From the NCBI GenBank assembly GCA_052061695.1, contig JBPZEY010000004.1: a stretch of DNA of 64,000 nt; one strand, given 5' to 3'. Shown here one piece after another: positions 45,113 to 54,397 of the stretch (its first letter is position 1; every line of letters begins with the position of its first letter). Below the pieces are notes generated by a model that was given only the letters and a program-made list of their open reading frames with translations, made no database searches and was not told the DNA's origin. The position numbers were made by a program, and so were the translations under genes. The DNA comes from Alkalicoccus luteus (lineage in GTDB: Bacteria > Bacillota > Bacilli > Bacillales > Salisediminibacteriaceae).

Positions 45113-45119
45113 ATATTTT

Positions 45120-45156
45120 CTGCCGTTCGTATCGACGAACGGCAGAACGCCTTTTT
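45120..45156 (+). terminator. Terminator after the sortase
   Basis: Stem CTGCCGTTCG / CGAACGGCAG with a 6-nt loop, followed by CCTTTTT. Confidence 0.85.
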
Positions 45157-45210
45157 ATCCTAAGCTTCAGCTCACAGGCATTCTGGTTTTACGCCTGTGA
45201 CTGCAGAATA

Positions 45211-45240
45211 AAGCGAGCCGATGATGATCGGCTCGCTTTT
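45211..45240. terminator. Second hairpin, abutting the MITE-like copy
   Basis: A perfect 13-bp stem AAAGCGAGCCGAT / ATCGGCTCGCTTT with loop GATG and T/A flanks. The mobile element begins two bases later, mirroring the arrangement of copy 1. Confidence 0.75.
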
Positions 45241-45241
45241 C

Positions 45242-45847
45242 AGAGTGTTGATAAAGTCATTTTAGGTGAATCACGTTGCATCTGCCTGTATCTGCGGACA
45301 CTCGCTTTCCAGAGGGAACGGGCTCGGCTTTCTCTTCTTCCCTTCGCCGGATCTTCGCCTCGTTCTGATCCGAGCTCCTTCGATGCCGGCAGCTGCAGTG
45401 CGTTTCACGTGCCTGGTTCGGACTGCACGATCGGCTTCCATACAGGATAGAACCTTCCCGATGAGACGTTTCGATGTTGAACAGGGGTGTCCGTACTTCC
45501 TACAATTCCGTATAAAAGGTAAAAAAGCAGTCGCGTTTGCCTGTCGTGACATTATTCTCCACAAATCAGAGCTATTTTCCCGGTGTGTCCGGCGGAGGCG
45601 CAACAAGCAGTCTGAAGATTTCGTACCGTTCAGATCTGTGAACGGCATCCACGCACGAGCGGAGCCGGACTGGCTTTTGAAGGCTTCTTGTGAGAAGCCT
45701 GAGTCCGAGTGAAGCCGCGCCATCCTCCCGTGCCTTTCTTCCCTTCATAACAGGGATCAAACAGCTGAAGGCCAGCCCGCGGCGGGCTAAGTAAGCAGAG
45801 GGGAAATACAATCAAGCGAATAAACATGTAAGTGGAAAGACTTTTTC
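45242..45847. mobile_element. MITE-like non-coding insertion, copy 2 (about 606 bp)
   Basis: Starts CAGAGTGTTGATAAAGTC like copy 1 and follows it throughout with small indels, for example identical blocks around CGGCAGCTGCAGTGCG and CAATCAAGCGAATAAACATG. The right end stops at GACTTTTTC, lacking the last 10 bases, and no duplicate of the hairpin is found there, so the end is eroded. It carries no conserved gene. It sits directly 3' of a terminator-like hairpin. Confidence 0.8.
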
Positions 45848-45941
45848 GTTGATGTTAACTGGTCGACGCCTTAAAGAATTGACGAGGCGCGGGAAGTACA
45901 CGTCGCCGGGAAGGCACTGGCCCTACTCTGTTTTCTTCGTT

Positions 45942-46433
45942 TTATTCAGATTCGTTTCTTTTTCGATCCGGCCGCCAGCGGCTTAAAATAAGCAGAGCTA
46001 GGACGGCACCTGCTGCACTGCTTACAAAGAATGCTGGTACAAAAGCAAAGATAGCTGCTGAATCTCCTAAAAAGAAAATGACGATTGGTACAGCCAACAG
46101 CGCTCCGACAATGGATGTTCCGATTACTTCTCCAGCAGCTGCCGCCCACGTTTTACGTGACCATCGGTATGCCAATCCTGCCAGCAGCGCTCCTGCCATC
46201 CCTCCGGGAAAGGCCAGAATCGTTCCCAGTCCGAGCAGGTTTCGAAGCAGCCCGATTAAAAATGCAATCAGCACCGCAGGCCCGGGCCCTAATAGGACGG
46301 CAGCAATGATGTTTACCGCGTGCTGGACAGGATACGCTCGGGCAACACCAGCTGGAAACCAGATAAATGCTGCACCGACAATTCCAATAGCTGTAAGCAT
46401 TGCTGTTAAGGTGATCAGTCTTGTATTTTGCAT
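45942..46433 (-). CDS. thiW: ECF transporter S component ThiW
   Basis: About 163 residues, five to six membrane helices. The pattern LITLTAMLTAIGIVGA, FPAGVARAYPVQH, NIIAAVLLGPGPAVLIA and FPGGMAGALLAG matches ThiW, the substrate-binding subunit for a thiazole/thiamine precursor. The ORF opens at 46604, but the strong GGAGGGGAGGGGG site fixes ATG 46433. It is an S component alone: no EcfA/T genes or thiamine genes adjoin, so it must share a common ECF module. No TPP riboswitch is seen upstream. Confidence 0.88.
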   Translation of the reverse strand: MQNTRLITLTAMLTAIGIVGAAFIWFPAGVARAYPVQHAVNIIAAVLLGPGPAVLIAFLIGLLRNLLGLGTILAFPGGMAGALLAGLAYRWSRKTWAAAAGEVIGTSIVGALLAVPIVIFFLGDSAAIFAFVPAFFVSSAAGAVLALLILSRWRPDRKRNESE

Positions 46434-46582
46434 GAAGTTCCCCCTCCCCTCCAAAAGTATAGCAGGTATCCTTTTTCGGCAAACGTATTTAGCATCTTTT
46501 CTTCCCGCAGACAGCAAAGAGTGCTGCCCCTGTAGTAGAGACAGCACCTGAGAGTGGTCGATGCTTTCCGTTTCTTTATTTA

Positions 46583-46912
46583 TTAAGCGATAAACCGCTC
46601 GCATACGTCAGCACATTTTTTACACATGTCTGCGCAGTGCTGGCAGTGATCGTGATCATGCTGGCCGCATTCATCAGCACAAGCCTTGCAAACGACCACA
46701 CATGTTTTTAAATATTCATCAAGAAACGGAGAATCTCTGGAAACAGCCTGTTCGGTAAAGGAGCAGACATCCGCACATTCACGGTCGATTCGGATGCACG
46801 CTTCCATCATCTTAACGTCGTCTTCCTTTAAGCATTCATCAAAACATCTGTTGCAGGCTTCCATACAGTCATGCAATGCTTTCATCAGTTCATCTTTTTG
46901 AATCTCATTCAT
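46583..46912 (-). CDS. Four-helix-bundle copper-storage-like protein (Csp family)
   Basis: 109 residues with 16 Cys in helical spacing: DCMEACNRCFDEC, ACIRIDRECADVC, CVVVCKACADEC, and HDHDHCQHCADMCKKCADVC. This is the YhjQ/Csp3-type cytosolic four-helix protein that binds many Cu(I) ions; no export signal is present. GGAGG lies before ATG 46912. A hairpin near 46520-46548 (GTGCTG...CAGCAC) probably ends its transcript ahead of thiW. Confidence 0.93.
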   Translation of the reverse strand: MNEIQKDELMKALHDCMEACNRCFDECLKEDDVKMMEACIRIDRECADVCSFTEQAVSRDSPFLDEYLKTCVVVCKACADECGQHDHDHCQHCADMCKKCADVCERFIA

Positions 46913-47040
46913 GAAGCATTCCTCCTCTTAATGGTTTCATTACTGCTTCTATTTCCTTTCCCTTCTTTTTCCTAAACACGATTATTTTAAAAGGGATCTG
47001 GGAAAAGAGCTGTACACTACATTCTGAAGGAGTGACCTCC

Positions 47041-47490
47041 ATGCCATGGAATATGCAGGATTACCCAAGCTCTCTGAAAAATTTAGATACTGCCGTCCGC
47101 AAAAAAGCAATTGATATCGCGAATACGATGCTCGAAGAAGGCTATAAGGAAGGGGAAGCAATCCCGATTGCGACCGAACAAGCTAAGGAATGGCAGAAAA
47201 ATGCATCTGACAAGGAAATCGAGCAGCTTAAGCAAGCATCCCAAAAGGAAATCGAGTCCGCAGACGGTGATGATTCCGCGCGCCCTGAGTTAACGGATAA
47301 GGATGTTTACGTAAAACCCCACGAAAACGGCTGGGCGGTTCAATCAAAAAGTGCGAAACAGCCTTCAGACACCTTTTCGGAAAAACAGGAGGCCGTCTCC
47401 CGGGCCGAGGAGATTGCTCGGAATAAAGAAACGTCGGTTATCGTCCAGAAACAGGACGGCTCTACCCAAAAAACCTACAAGCCTTCTTGA
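47041..47490 (+). CDS. ydaT: DUF2188-containing protein (YdaT-like)
   Basis: About 149 residues, hydrophilic. The N-terminal half resembles a ChaB-type module (PSSLKNLDTAVRKKAIDIAN, EGEAIPIATEQAKEW). The C-terminal half is DUF2188 (VYVKPHENGWAVQSKSAK, VIVQKQDGSTQKTY). This order matches B. subtilis YdaT, a general-stress gene. GTG 47032 opens the frame, but AAGGAG with an 8-nt gap supports ATG 47041. Monocistronic. Confidence 0.88.
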   Translation: MPWNMQDYPSSLKNLDTAVRKKAIDIANTMLEEGYKEGEAIPIATEQAKEWQKNASDKEIEQLKQASQKEIESADGDDSARPELTDKDVYVKPHENGWAVQSKSAKQPSDTFSEKQEAVSRAEEIARNKETSVIVQKQDGSTQKTYKPS

Positions 47491-47515
47491 TAATACCTGC
47501 ATTTCATAACAAAGA

Positions 47516-47548
47516 GCCTGCTGTGCACCTTCACAGCAGGCTTTTTTT
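47516..47548 (+). terminator. Terminator after ydaT
   Basis: A perfect 10-bp stem GCCTGCTGTG / CACAGCAGGC and seven T. Confidence 0.9.
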
Positions 47549-47589
47549 GAATTACGTTGATTACATACAGACAAAGGGATCGCCTCTGC

Positions 47590-48426
47590 CTAGCTCTGTT
47601 TATTCCAGAGATCGTCCCAATTCATTTCTGGTACGAGACCTTCGTCAGCTGCACGGGTAAGCAGCTGTTCGACTGCTTCCCGGCCGATACTGCCAAGCGC
47701 GAATGAAAATTCGTTCACGTAGAGATCAATGTGCGATTTTGCGACTTCCTCGGACATTTCCTGCGCGTGCTCCATCACGTAAGGCATAACCTTCTCCGGA
47801 TTCTCCCACGCTGCGGTGAGTGACGTTCGAATCCCGGCTGCCAACATGTCTGTGTCCGTTCCCTTTTTAGCAATAATCGCCCCGAGCGGAATAGGTGTGC
47901 CGGTATCCTGTTCCCACCAGTCTCCAAGATCCACCAGCTTTTTCAGGCCGAAGTTCTGATACGTAAATCGCGCTTCATGGATGACAAGACCTGCATCTAC
48001 ATCACCGCGCTCCACTGCCGGCATGATGTCTTCAAACGGCATCACCGTTACTGCTGCCTTAACACCTGAGAATTGCTGCTTCTGCCAGAGGCGGAAGAGC
48101 AGATAGGCAGTGGACTTGTCACTCGGCACGGCAATCGTTTTTTCGTGCCAGTCAGATGTATCTTCCTGCTTCATCAGCAAAAGCGGCCCGCAGCCACGGC
48201 CGAGCGCGCCGCCGCATTGCAGCAGGTCATAGTCCGACGCCGCATACGGGAGTGCGGCAAATGATATCTTCATGACAGATGGACCTTCTCCTTCAGCAGC
48301 CCATCCATTCGTTTGATCGATATCAGCGTAAGTGACTTTAACATCATCGAACCCCGGTACAGATCCATTGACCAGGCTGTGAAAAATAAATGTGTCGTTA
48401 GGGCATGGTGAAAATGCAATTTTCAT
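47590..48426 (-). CDS. mqnD: 1,4-dihydroxy-6-naphthoate synthase MqnD
   Basis: About 278 residues, a periplasmic-binding-like fold. The start MKIAFSPCPNDTFIFHSLVNG is the MqnD signature; VIHEARFTY near 145 holds the catalytic His. It converts cyclic dehypoxanthine futalosine to dihydroxynaphthoate in the futalosine route to menaquinone. GAAGGAG precedes ATG 48426, which overlaps the mqnB stop (ATGA). Its presence suggests the cell makes menaquinone by the futalosine route rather than by the men genes. Confidence 0.94.
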   Translation of the reverse strand: MKIAFSPCPNDTFIFHSLVNGSVPGFDDVKVTYADIDQTNGWAAEGEGPSVMKISFAALPYAASDYDLLQCGGALGRGCGPLLLMKQEDTSDWHEKTIAVPSDKSTAYLLFRLWQKQQFSGVKAAVTVMPFEDIMPAVERGDVDAGLVIHEARFTYQNFGLKKLVDLGDWWEQDTGTPIPLGAIIAKKGTDTDMLAAGIRTSLTAAWENPEKVMPYVMEHAQEMSEEVAKSHIDLYVNEFSFALGSIGREAVEQLLTRAADEGLVPEMNWDDLWNKQS

Positions 48427-49040
48427 TCTACTCTCTCCTTCCATTGCTGCAGAACGAGCGAGAGCTGTTTAAGCGCTTGCTCGATATCCCATTTTTGTAA
48501 GCTTCTCGGCCCAGTTATATTTGAAACCGCACGAATTTCAACAAATGGAATCCCACAGATTAACGCGGCATGAGCAGCTCCTGCACCTTCCATCGCTTCT
48601 CCTCCGGCTTCAGGATACCTCACCATAAGTTCTGAGACTCGGGACTCTGTTCCAGCAGCAGTAGAAACTGTTAGGATAGGGAGATAGTGTGCTTGAAGCT
48701 CCGCAAATTGAGCGGCAGCCTCTGAAGAAAAAGCAGACGTTCCAAATCCTAATTCATCCGTACTTAAAAATCCAGCTTCTGATTCCGCTCCTAAATCCGC
48801 AAAAATACTGTGTGTGCCAACGATGACGTCACCGATTACGGCTCTTCCGGGAAATGCTCCGGCTATACCTGCATTGATGATCACGTCTGGTTTATGTGTC
48901 AGTGCAGCCTTCATGGTTCTCGCTGCTGATTCTGCCGGTCCAAAGCCGCACAGTTCCACTGCAGCTTCTGATTCCGCAAACACTCGTCTTACTGCTTCAC
49001 GTTCTTTTTCAACCGCTGTCACAATTAAAATCGACTTCAT
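48423..49040 (-). CDS. mqnB: Futalosine hydrolase MqnB
   Basis: About 205 residues of the nucleoside-phosphorylase fold. ILIVTAVEKEREAVRR at the start, NAGIAGAF (about 78-85), EAMEGAGAAHAAL (catalytic Glu) and EIRAVSNITGPR are typical of MqnB. It splits futalosine to hypoxanthine and dehypoxanthine futalosine. The ORF extends up to 49160, but AAAAGGAG before ATG 49040 sets the start. It forms an overlapping pair with mqnD. Confidence 0.93.
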   Translation of the reverse strand: MKSILIVTAVEKEREAVRRVFAESEAAVELCGFGPAESAARTMKAALTHKPDVIINAGIAGAFPGRAVIGDVIVGTHSIFADLGAESEAGFLSTDELGFGTSAFSSEAAAQFAELQAHYLPILTVSTAAGTESRVSELMVRYPEAGGEAMEGAGAAHAALICGIPFVEIRAVSNITGPRSLQKWDIEQALKQLSLVLQQWKERVE

Positions 49041-49390
49041 GAATATTAAGCTCCTTTTACAGTTCGACGAAATAATAGATTTTTCATTAGGATTCCTGTA
49101 TAAGTGTATCAGGTACAGCGTATAATAGAAATGCTTGAAGCTTACTCCCGCCTGCCTCATGGTAAATATTTCATGTGAATTCAGCGGTTAGGGGCATGCT
49201 TTCAAGGGAATAGTTCTAAGGATAGTGTCTTTTCCGTTCTATTTTCCAGTCTGACACAGCTGACGTCCTTACTATAAGAAACTTTCTCTGTTGAGTGAAA
49301 CATAACAGGATGGTTGGCGTTCTTATAATTGGGGAACGTCCGCTTACTGGACAGAACAGAAGGTGCAAGTTATTTCAGGAGGTAGCAGGA

Positions 49391-50644
49391 ATGGCCGAAT
49401 TAATGTATCTCGGAGTCATTGCAGCAGTCATTTTTTACATTGGCATCAAGGAACGCCGAAAAATGGATCGGCAGCTGCAAAAGATTCCGACACGAATTCT
49501 TGTAAATGGAATTCGAGGAAAATCAACCGTCACCCGACTCTTAATGGGAATCGCGAAAGAAGATGGACAGCGAACTGCTGGTAAAACAACCGGCACCTCT
49601 CCCCGTTTGTTTTACTGGGATTCTGAAGAGGAAGAACCGATTATGCGGAGCCTGCAGGGTGCTAACATTTCTGAGCAGAAAATCATCAATGATCAAGTAG
49701 CTGACCGCAACGTTTCCACGTTTGTTGCAGAGTGTATGGCAGTTAACCCGGAGTATCAGAAGGTATTCGAAGACCGATTTGTTCGTCCGCACATTACGGT
49801 TATCACGAATATTGTGGAAGATCATCTTGATGTCATGGGTCCTACCCTCGATCAGATTGCTGAAGCCTTTTCCCGTACGATTCCGAAAAACGGATATGTC
49901 GTCATGCCGGAAACAGACTATAATGATTTTTTTGAGGATATCGCAGAAAACCGCGGCTCTGAAGTGGTCTACTATTCTACGAAGGGCATTGATGAGTCGT
50001 ACTTGAAGAAATTCCCTTACATGATGTTTGCGGAAAATGCGGCGATTGGTTTAGCCGTTGCCGGCATTCTTGGAATAGACCGTGACACAGCGATGCGGGG
50101 GATGCTGAATGCACCGGTAGATCCGGGTGCGATGAAAATTCATTCCTTCGGTACAGCATCTGAACCGAGCTATTTCTTTAATGGTTTCGCTGCAAATGAT
50201 GCTACTTCCACGCGGAATATATGGAATAAAATTCTTGCCTCTGGCTACCGTCACAGGCACAAGGCAGTTATCATGAATTGCCGGGATGACCGTGTTGACA
50301 GAACGATTCAGTTTGCTGAAGAAGTGCTTCCCGAGCTGAAAATGGACACATTGATCGTAGCTGGTAAAGCCGTCCAGCCCATTGTCCGCGCTTATGAGGA
50401 AGGCAGCATCCAGGTGAATAAGCTGATTAACCTGGAAAAAGCAGACACAGAGGAAGTTATTGATGAACTGAAAAAGCTCCCGGATGAGACGCTGCTCTAT
50501 GGGATTGGAAATATTCACGGCGGCGGTCAGGAAATTGCTGACGCCATGGAAGAACTCGGTGCCGAACGGAAAGATCCTGGCAAGCAGTCAGGTGCAGCTT
50601 ACTTTCCGAAACGACGGGACCGCGTATTGGCCGAGCAGCATTAA
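49391..50644 (+). CDS. pgsB: Poly-gamma-glutamate synthase PgsB
   Basis: About 417 residues: an N-terminal membrane helix (LGVIAAVIFYIGI), then a Mur-ligase-like ATPase with P-loop NGIRGKSTVTRLLMG (about 43-57) and VEDHLDVMGPT. It is the amide ligase of poly-gamma-glutamate synthesis, working in a membrane complex with PgsC and PgsA. AGGAGG before ATG 49391 sets the start; the frame opens at 49295. First gene of pgsBCA-ggt. Confidence 0.96.
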   Translation: MAELMYLGVIAAVIFYIGIKERRKMDRQLQKIPTRILVNGIRGKSTVTRLLMGIAKEDGQRTAGKTTGTSPRLFYWDSEEEEPIMRSLQGANISEQKIINDQVADRNVSTFVAECMAVNPEYQKVFEDRFVRPHITVITNIVEDHLDVMGPTLDQIAEAFSRTIPKNGYVVMPETDYNDFFEDIAENRGSEVVYYSTKGIDESYLKKFPYMMFAENAAIGLAVAGILGIDRDTAMRGMLNAPVDPGAMKIHSFGTASEPSYFFNGFAANDATSTRNIWNKILASGYRHRHKAVIMNCRDDRVDRTIQFAEEVLPELKMDTLIVAGKAVQPIVRAYEEGSIQVNKLINLEKADTEEVIDELKKLPDETLLYGIGNIHGGGQEIADAMEELGAERKDPGKQSGAAYFPKRRDRVLAEQH

Positions 50645-50728
50645 TCGGCAAGTCGTGGAAGGCTGTTCTTTTACGGGGCAGCCTTCTCGGCATGCATATT
50701 TCACTTATTTTAAAGGAGTTGGCTGAGC

Positions 50729-51178
50729 TTGTTTGGTACGGATTTATACATTGCGATTGTTGTCGGGGTTTTGCTATCCCTTCTTTATGCAGAGAAAACA
50801 GGAATTGTTCCTGCAGGACTTGTTGTACCGGGCTATCTGGCCCTCGTATTTGATCAGATTATGTACTTAGTGATTGTTGCCGCAATCAGTCTGCTTACAT
50901 ATTTAATCGTCACGCAGGTGATCGGACGCATGACAGTTTTATACGGCAGACGAAAGTTTGGTGCGATGCTGACGGTAGGGATTTTATTAAAAATGGCCGT
51001 TGACTTTTCTTATCCGCTTGTCGGGTTCGAGATATTTGAGCTCCGGGGCATAGGTGTTATCGTGCCGGGGCTGATAGCAAATTCTATTCAAAAGCAGGGC
51101 GTTCTGCCCACCTTCTCGTCCACCTTTGTCATAGCCTTTGCTACCTTTGTTATTATCACAGTGTTTCATTTATTTTAA
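50729..51178 (+). CDS. pgsC: Poly-gamma-glutamate synthase subunit PgsC
   Basis: 149 residues with about five membrane helices (LYIAIVVGVLLSLLYAEKTG, PAGLVVPGYLAL, VIVAAISLLTYLIV). LYAEKTGIVPAGLVVPGYLA is the family hallmark. The start is TTG 50729 behind AAAGGAG at 10 nt. It works with PgsB in polymer elongation or export. Confidence 0.95.
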   Translation: MFGTDLYIAIVVGVLLSLLYAEKTGIVPAGLVVPGYLALVFDQIMYLVIVAAISLLTYLIVTQVIGRMTVLYGRRKFGAMLTVGILLKMAVDFSYPLVGFEIFELRGIGVIVPGLIANSIQKQGVLPTFSSTFVIAFATFVIITVFHLF

Positions 51179-51196
51179 AGCAGGTGAGAATAGTTT

Positions 51197-52462
51197 ATGG
51201 AAAGAAAGTTTACCTTTCAGGAGCGCATGAAGCTGCTCCAAATCAAACATAAAAAAACAGCCCTGCGTGATTCCCTCATTGCCATGGCTGTCATCTCTGT
51301 CCCCCTATTTGGGTACAGCTGGTTCATTCCTGCTGAGGAAGCAGAGGATACGAGACCGGATAACGTTGATTACCGCATATCCATGGTCGGAGACATGATG
51401 ATGGGCCGGCACGTGCTGGAGGCCGCAAACCAGGCAAATGAACCAATTGATCGCGTATTTGACTACGTGACACCGTTCTTTCACGAATCTGACTACACAA
51501 CGGGAAATTTTGAGAATCCGGTGATGGACCCCGATGATCCGGAAATTGCCCCGCAAATAGAAGACGCCGAGCTTCACAATAAGGATATTCATTTCTTTGC
51601 GGAGCCGGACTCCGTTGATGCCTTGATCGATGCCGGCTTTGATTCTGTGAACTTGGCGAACAACCATATGCTCGACTACGGTGACTTATCATTAAATCAA
51701 ACGCTTGACCACATGCGCGATGCAGATATTGAGTTGGTTGGCATTGGGGATGCTTTGAACATTGATGAAGAGGATACAGGGGATCTCGATGCTTCACGCA
51801 TTGAAACATTTGAAAATGAAGACGGCGTCCGCTTTGGCATTATCGGTTTCACCGACGTTTTCGTACAAGGCTTCAGCGCCTCTGATTACGTCGGCGGGGT
51901 CTTTACATCTGAATATGTCGGACTGACCATCCTGCGGGAACAGCTGCAGGAGGCAAAACTTCCTGAAGAAGACGGCGGTCTTGGCATTGATGTGATGATG
52001 GTGCACGTGCACTGGGGCGATGAGTATCAGGTAGGCTACAACGAGACCCAGGAAGCGCTGGCCCAGTTTATGAACAACTACGGCGCCGATATTATCATCG
52101 GTCACCACAGCCACGTGCTGGAGCCGTTAACAGTTGTTGAAAATAACGATGGCCACCGCACGTTTGTGATGAACAGCCTCGGGAACTTTGTATTTGACCA
52201 GGGCTGGTCCCGTACGAAGGAATCGGTCATTGCCCAGCTCGACTTTCTGGATGACGGCTCAACGGAAATGTCCTTTGTGCCGATCCGGATTGGAGATACA
52301 AAACCGTATGAAACGGCCGGACCGTTAAAAAGCTATCACGATTTCCGCATTTTCCGTACGCTGCGTAAAGAACTTGATTCCGACTTGTGGACAGTCGAGG
52401 ATGGCCGCCTCAAGGTGGATCTGGACGCTGCTGGAGTGCTTGAAGGAGTTGGACCATCATGA
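51197..52462 (+). CDS. pgsA: Poly-gamma-glutamate system protein PgsA (CapA)
   Basis: 421 residues: one N-terminal anchor (LIAMAVISVPLFGYSWFI), then a metallophosphatase-like CapA domain outside (SMVGDMMMGRHV, NLANNHMLDYG, VHVHWGDEYQ, IIGHHSHVLEP), with metal-binding His/Asp pattern intact. It is needed for export or assembly of the polymer. It follows pgsC by 18 bp and overlaps the next gene by four bases. Confidence 0.95.
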   Translation: MERKFTFQERMKLLQIKHKKTALRDSLIAMAVISVPLFGYSWFIPAEEAEDTRPDNVDYRISMVGDMMMGRHVLEAANQANEPIDRVFDYVTPFFHESDYTTGNFENPVMDPDDPEIAPQIEDAELHNKDIHFFAEPDSVDALIDAGFDSVNLANNHMLDYGDLSLNQTLDHMRDADIELVGIGDALNIDEEDTGDLDASRIETFENEDGVRFGIIGFTDVFVQGFSASDYVGGVFTSEYVGLTILREQLQEAKLPEEDGGLGIDVMMVHVHWGDEYQVGYNETQEALAQFMNNYGADIIIGHHSHVLEPLTVVENNDGHRTFVMNSLGNFVFDQGWSRTKESVIAQLDFLDDGSTEMSFVPIRIGDTKPYETAGPLKSYHDFRIFRTLRKELDSDLWTVEDGRLKVDLDAAGVLEGVGPS

Positions 52463-54345
52463 ATTACAAACCATATCTCCGCTGGACCTATGCAGCAGCA
52501 TCCGTCATTTTTGTAGGACTCGTCGCATGGAACCTTTATTTTGCGGACGAATTCGATCCGTTCCGCGAACCATACTCCGGTGCCTTTCAGGATCGGCAGA
52601 CAGACTCTGTTGAGGTATCCGGAAGCAATGAGACTGAAGAGCCGAACAATGAACAGAACACTTCGAATACAAATCATTCAGAAGAAACGCAGCCGTCAAT
52701 CGGCGTGTACGGCGTCAGCTCCGTACATCCTCTCGCTGCAGATGTTGGTATGGAAGTTATGGAAAACGGCGGGAATGCAGTTGATGCCGCCGTTGCGATC
52801 TCCTTCATGCTGAACGTCGTCGAGCCATACGGCTCCGGGATTGGCGGAGGTGGGCTTATGCTCGTCCACGATCCCGAAGAAGGCATTTTGAGCTACGATT
52901 ACCGGGAGGCTGCCGCTGAAAGTATTGACGTGGACATGGTAGAGAACAGCGAAGGTACGCCGCGAGGCATCGCTGTGCCAGGCCTCGTAAAAGGGATGGA
53001 AATGATCCATGAGAACCATTCTGAGCTATCGTGGGAGGAACTGCTTGATCCCGCGATCGAAACAGCCCGTGAAGGCTTTGACGTTGGAAACGTGCTCAAT
53101 CAAACGACTGGTAACGCGGCTCGCCGCCTGAATACGCTCACGCCTGATGAACGGGAAATCTTTTTCCCGGGCGGTCAGCCGTTCGAAGTAAACTCCACGC
53201 TCGTTCAGGATGAACTTGCAAATACCCTGGAAACGATTCAGGCAGAAGGAGCGGACGGGTTCTATACCGGCGAGATTGCGGAAGCAATCGTCGCAGAAAT
53301 GGAACGCGTTATCGATAACCCGGATTTTGGAGCCAACAATAGTTCTCCCTTTGAGCTGAGCGATTTAGCAAATTATGAAGCACAGGAAAACGATCCGGTT
53401 TCAGCTGAGGTTGGCGAACAGGTCGTTCACGGCGGTGCATCCCCATCTTCCGGTGCTGTAGTTGTACAGGCGCTTCAGATGGCTGAGCGCATTGCAGAAG
53501 AAAGTGACGTGACACTTGAGGAGTTGGCCAGCGAACCCGAGCATGCAGCTGCCTACACGCACATGATTAATGAAATCACGCGTATCACGTATGCAAGCAG
53601 ACTTGATACGCTTGGTGATCCGGCCTATACAAATGTCGACAACGATCAGCTGACAGCTGACAGCTACATCGATACGCTCGTCGACAATTTCTCTGCAGAA
53701 GAGATCGGCGAAACTGATACAGACTTGTTTGACACTCCTTCTGAGACAGCGGATGCCCGGCATACGACTCATTTTGTCATTGTTGACTCCGATGGTCGGA
53801 TGGTATCTGCAACGCACTCTCTTGGGGAGTTTTACGGATCTGGTATATACACGAACGGCTTTTTCTTAAACAACCAGGTAGATAACTTCAGCTTCGATGA
53901 GGAATCTCCTAACTATTATGAGGCAGGTAAACGTCCGCGTACGTTTGTTGCACCGATGATCTTTGAAGAGCAGGGACGTCCTGTTCTCGGAATGGGCTCA
54001 CCTGGCGGACGTCGTATTCCCGCTATGGTGCTGCAGACGATTATGCGCTACCAGCACGGAGTAAATGACGACGGTGAATCGATGTCTCTGCAGGAAGCGA
54101 TTGAACATCCTCGCTTCTATAATGAAGATAACGTCATTTATGTAGAGGATACCGATTTTGATCCGGAAGCGGTTCAGGAGCTGCAGGCAATGAACTACTC
54201 TGTTGTTGAGCACACCTCCCCACTTTTCTACGGCGGCATTCAAGGCCTTGGCCTGACGCTTGATGAAGATGGAAATGTGTCCGGCATGTACGGCGGCGGT
54301 GACCCGCGCCGTAACGGTTCATGGCAGATCGAATCAGCTGAATAA
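52459..54345 (+). CDS. Gamma-glutamyltransferase (CapD-like, pgs operon)
   Basis: 628 residues: one N-terminal membrane segment (YAAASVIFVGLVAWNLYF), an acidic linker, then a gamma-glutamyltranspeptidase fold with NGGNAVDAAVA, YGSGIGGGGLML and the autocleavage/catalytic Thr in DARHTTHFVIVD; GMGSPGGRRIP late. Next to pgsBCA it probably acts on poly-gamma-glutamate, either anchoring it to the wall as CapD does in B. anthracis or trimming it as in B. subtilis. No capE/pgsE-sized gene was seen. Confidence 0.92.
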   Translation: MNYKPYLRWTYAAASVIFVGLVAWNLYFADEFDPFREPYSGAFQDRQTDSVEVSGSNETEEPNNEQNTSNTNHSEETQPSIGVYGVSSVHPLAADVGMEVMENGGNAVDAAVAISFMLNVVEPYGSGIGGGGLMLVHDPEEGILSYDYREAAAESIDVDMVENSEGTPRGIAVPGLVKGMEMIHENHSELSWEELLDPAIETAREGFDVGNVLNQTTGNAARRLNTLTPDEREIFFPGGQPFEVNSTLVQDELANTLETIQAEGADGFYTGEIAEAIVAEMERVIDNPDFGANNSSPFELSDLANYEAQENDPVSAEVGEQVVHGGASPSSGAVVVQALQMAERIAEESDVTLEELASEPEHAAAYTHMINEITRITYASRLDTLGDPAYTNVDNDQLTADSYIDTLVDNFSAEEIGETDTDLFDTPSETADARHTTHFVIVDSDGRMVSATHSLGEFYGSGIYTNGFFLNNQVDNFSFDEESPNYYEAGKRPRTFVAPMIFEEQGRPVLGMGSPGGRRIPAMVLQTIMRYQHGVNDDGESMSLQEAIEHPRFYNEDNVIYVEDTDFDPEAVQELQAMNYSVVEHTSPLFYGGIQGLGLTLDEDGNVSGMYGGGDPRRNGSWQIESAE

Positions 54346-54354
54346 CTTGTTAAA

Positions 54355-54388
54355 AGAAGCACAGTCCGCAACGACGGACTGTGCTTTT
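54355..54388. terminator. Bidirectional terminator, ggt / xylanase
   Basis: Stem AAGCACAGTCCG / CGGACTGTGCTT with a 6-nt loop and A/T tails, between convergent genes. Confidence 0.88.
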
Positions 54389-54397
54389 AATTTATGC

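Noticed and set aside
46434..46582. TPP riboswitch upstream of thiW
   Set aside because: The CTGAGA-like string is on the wrong strand and other TPP blocks are missing.
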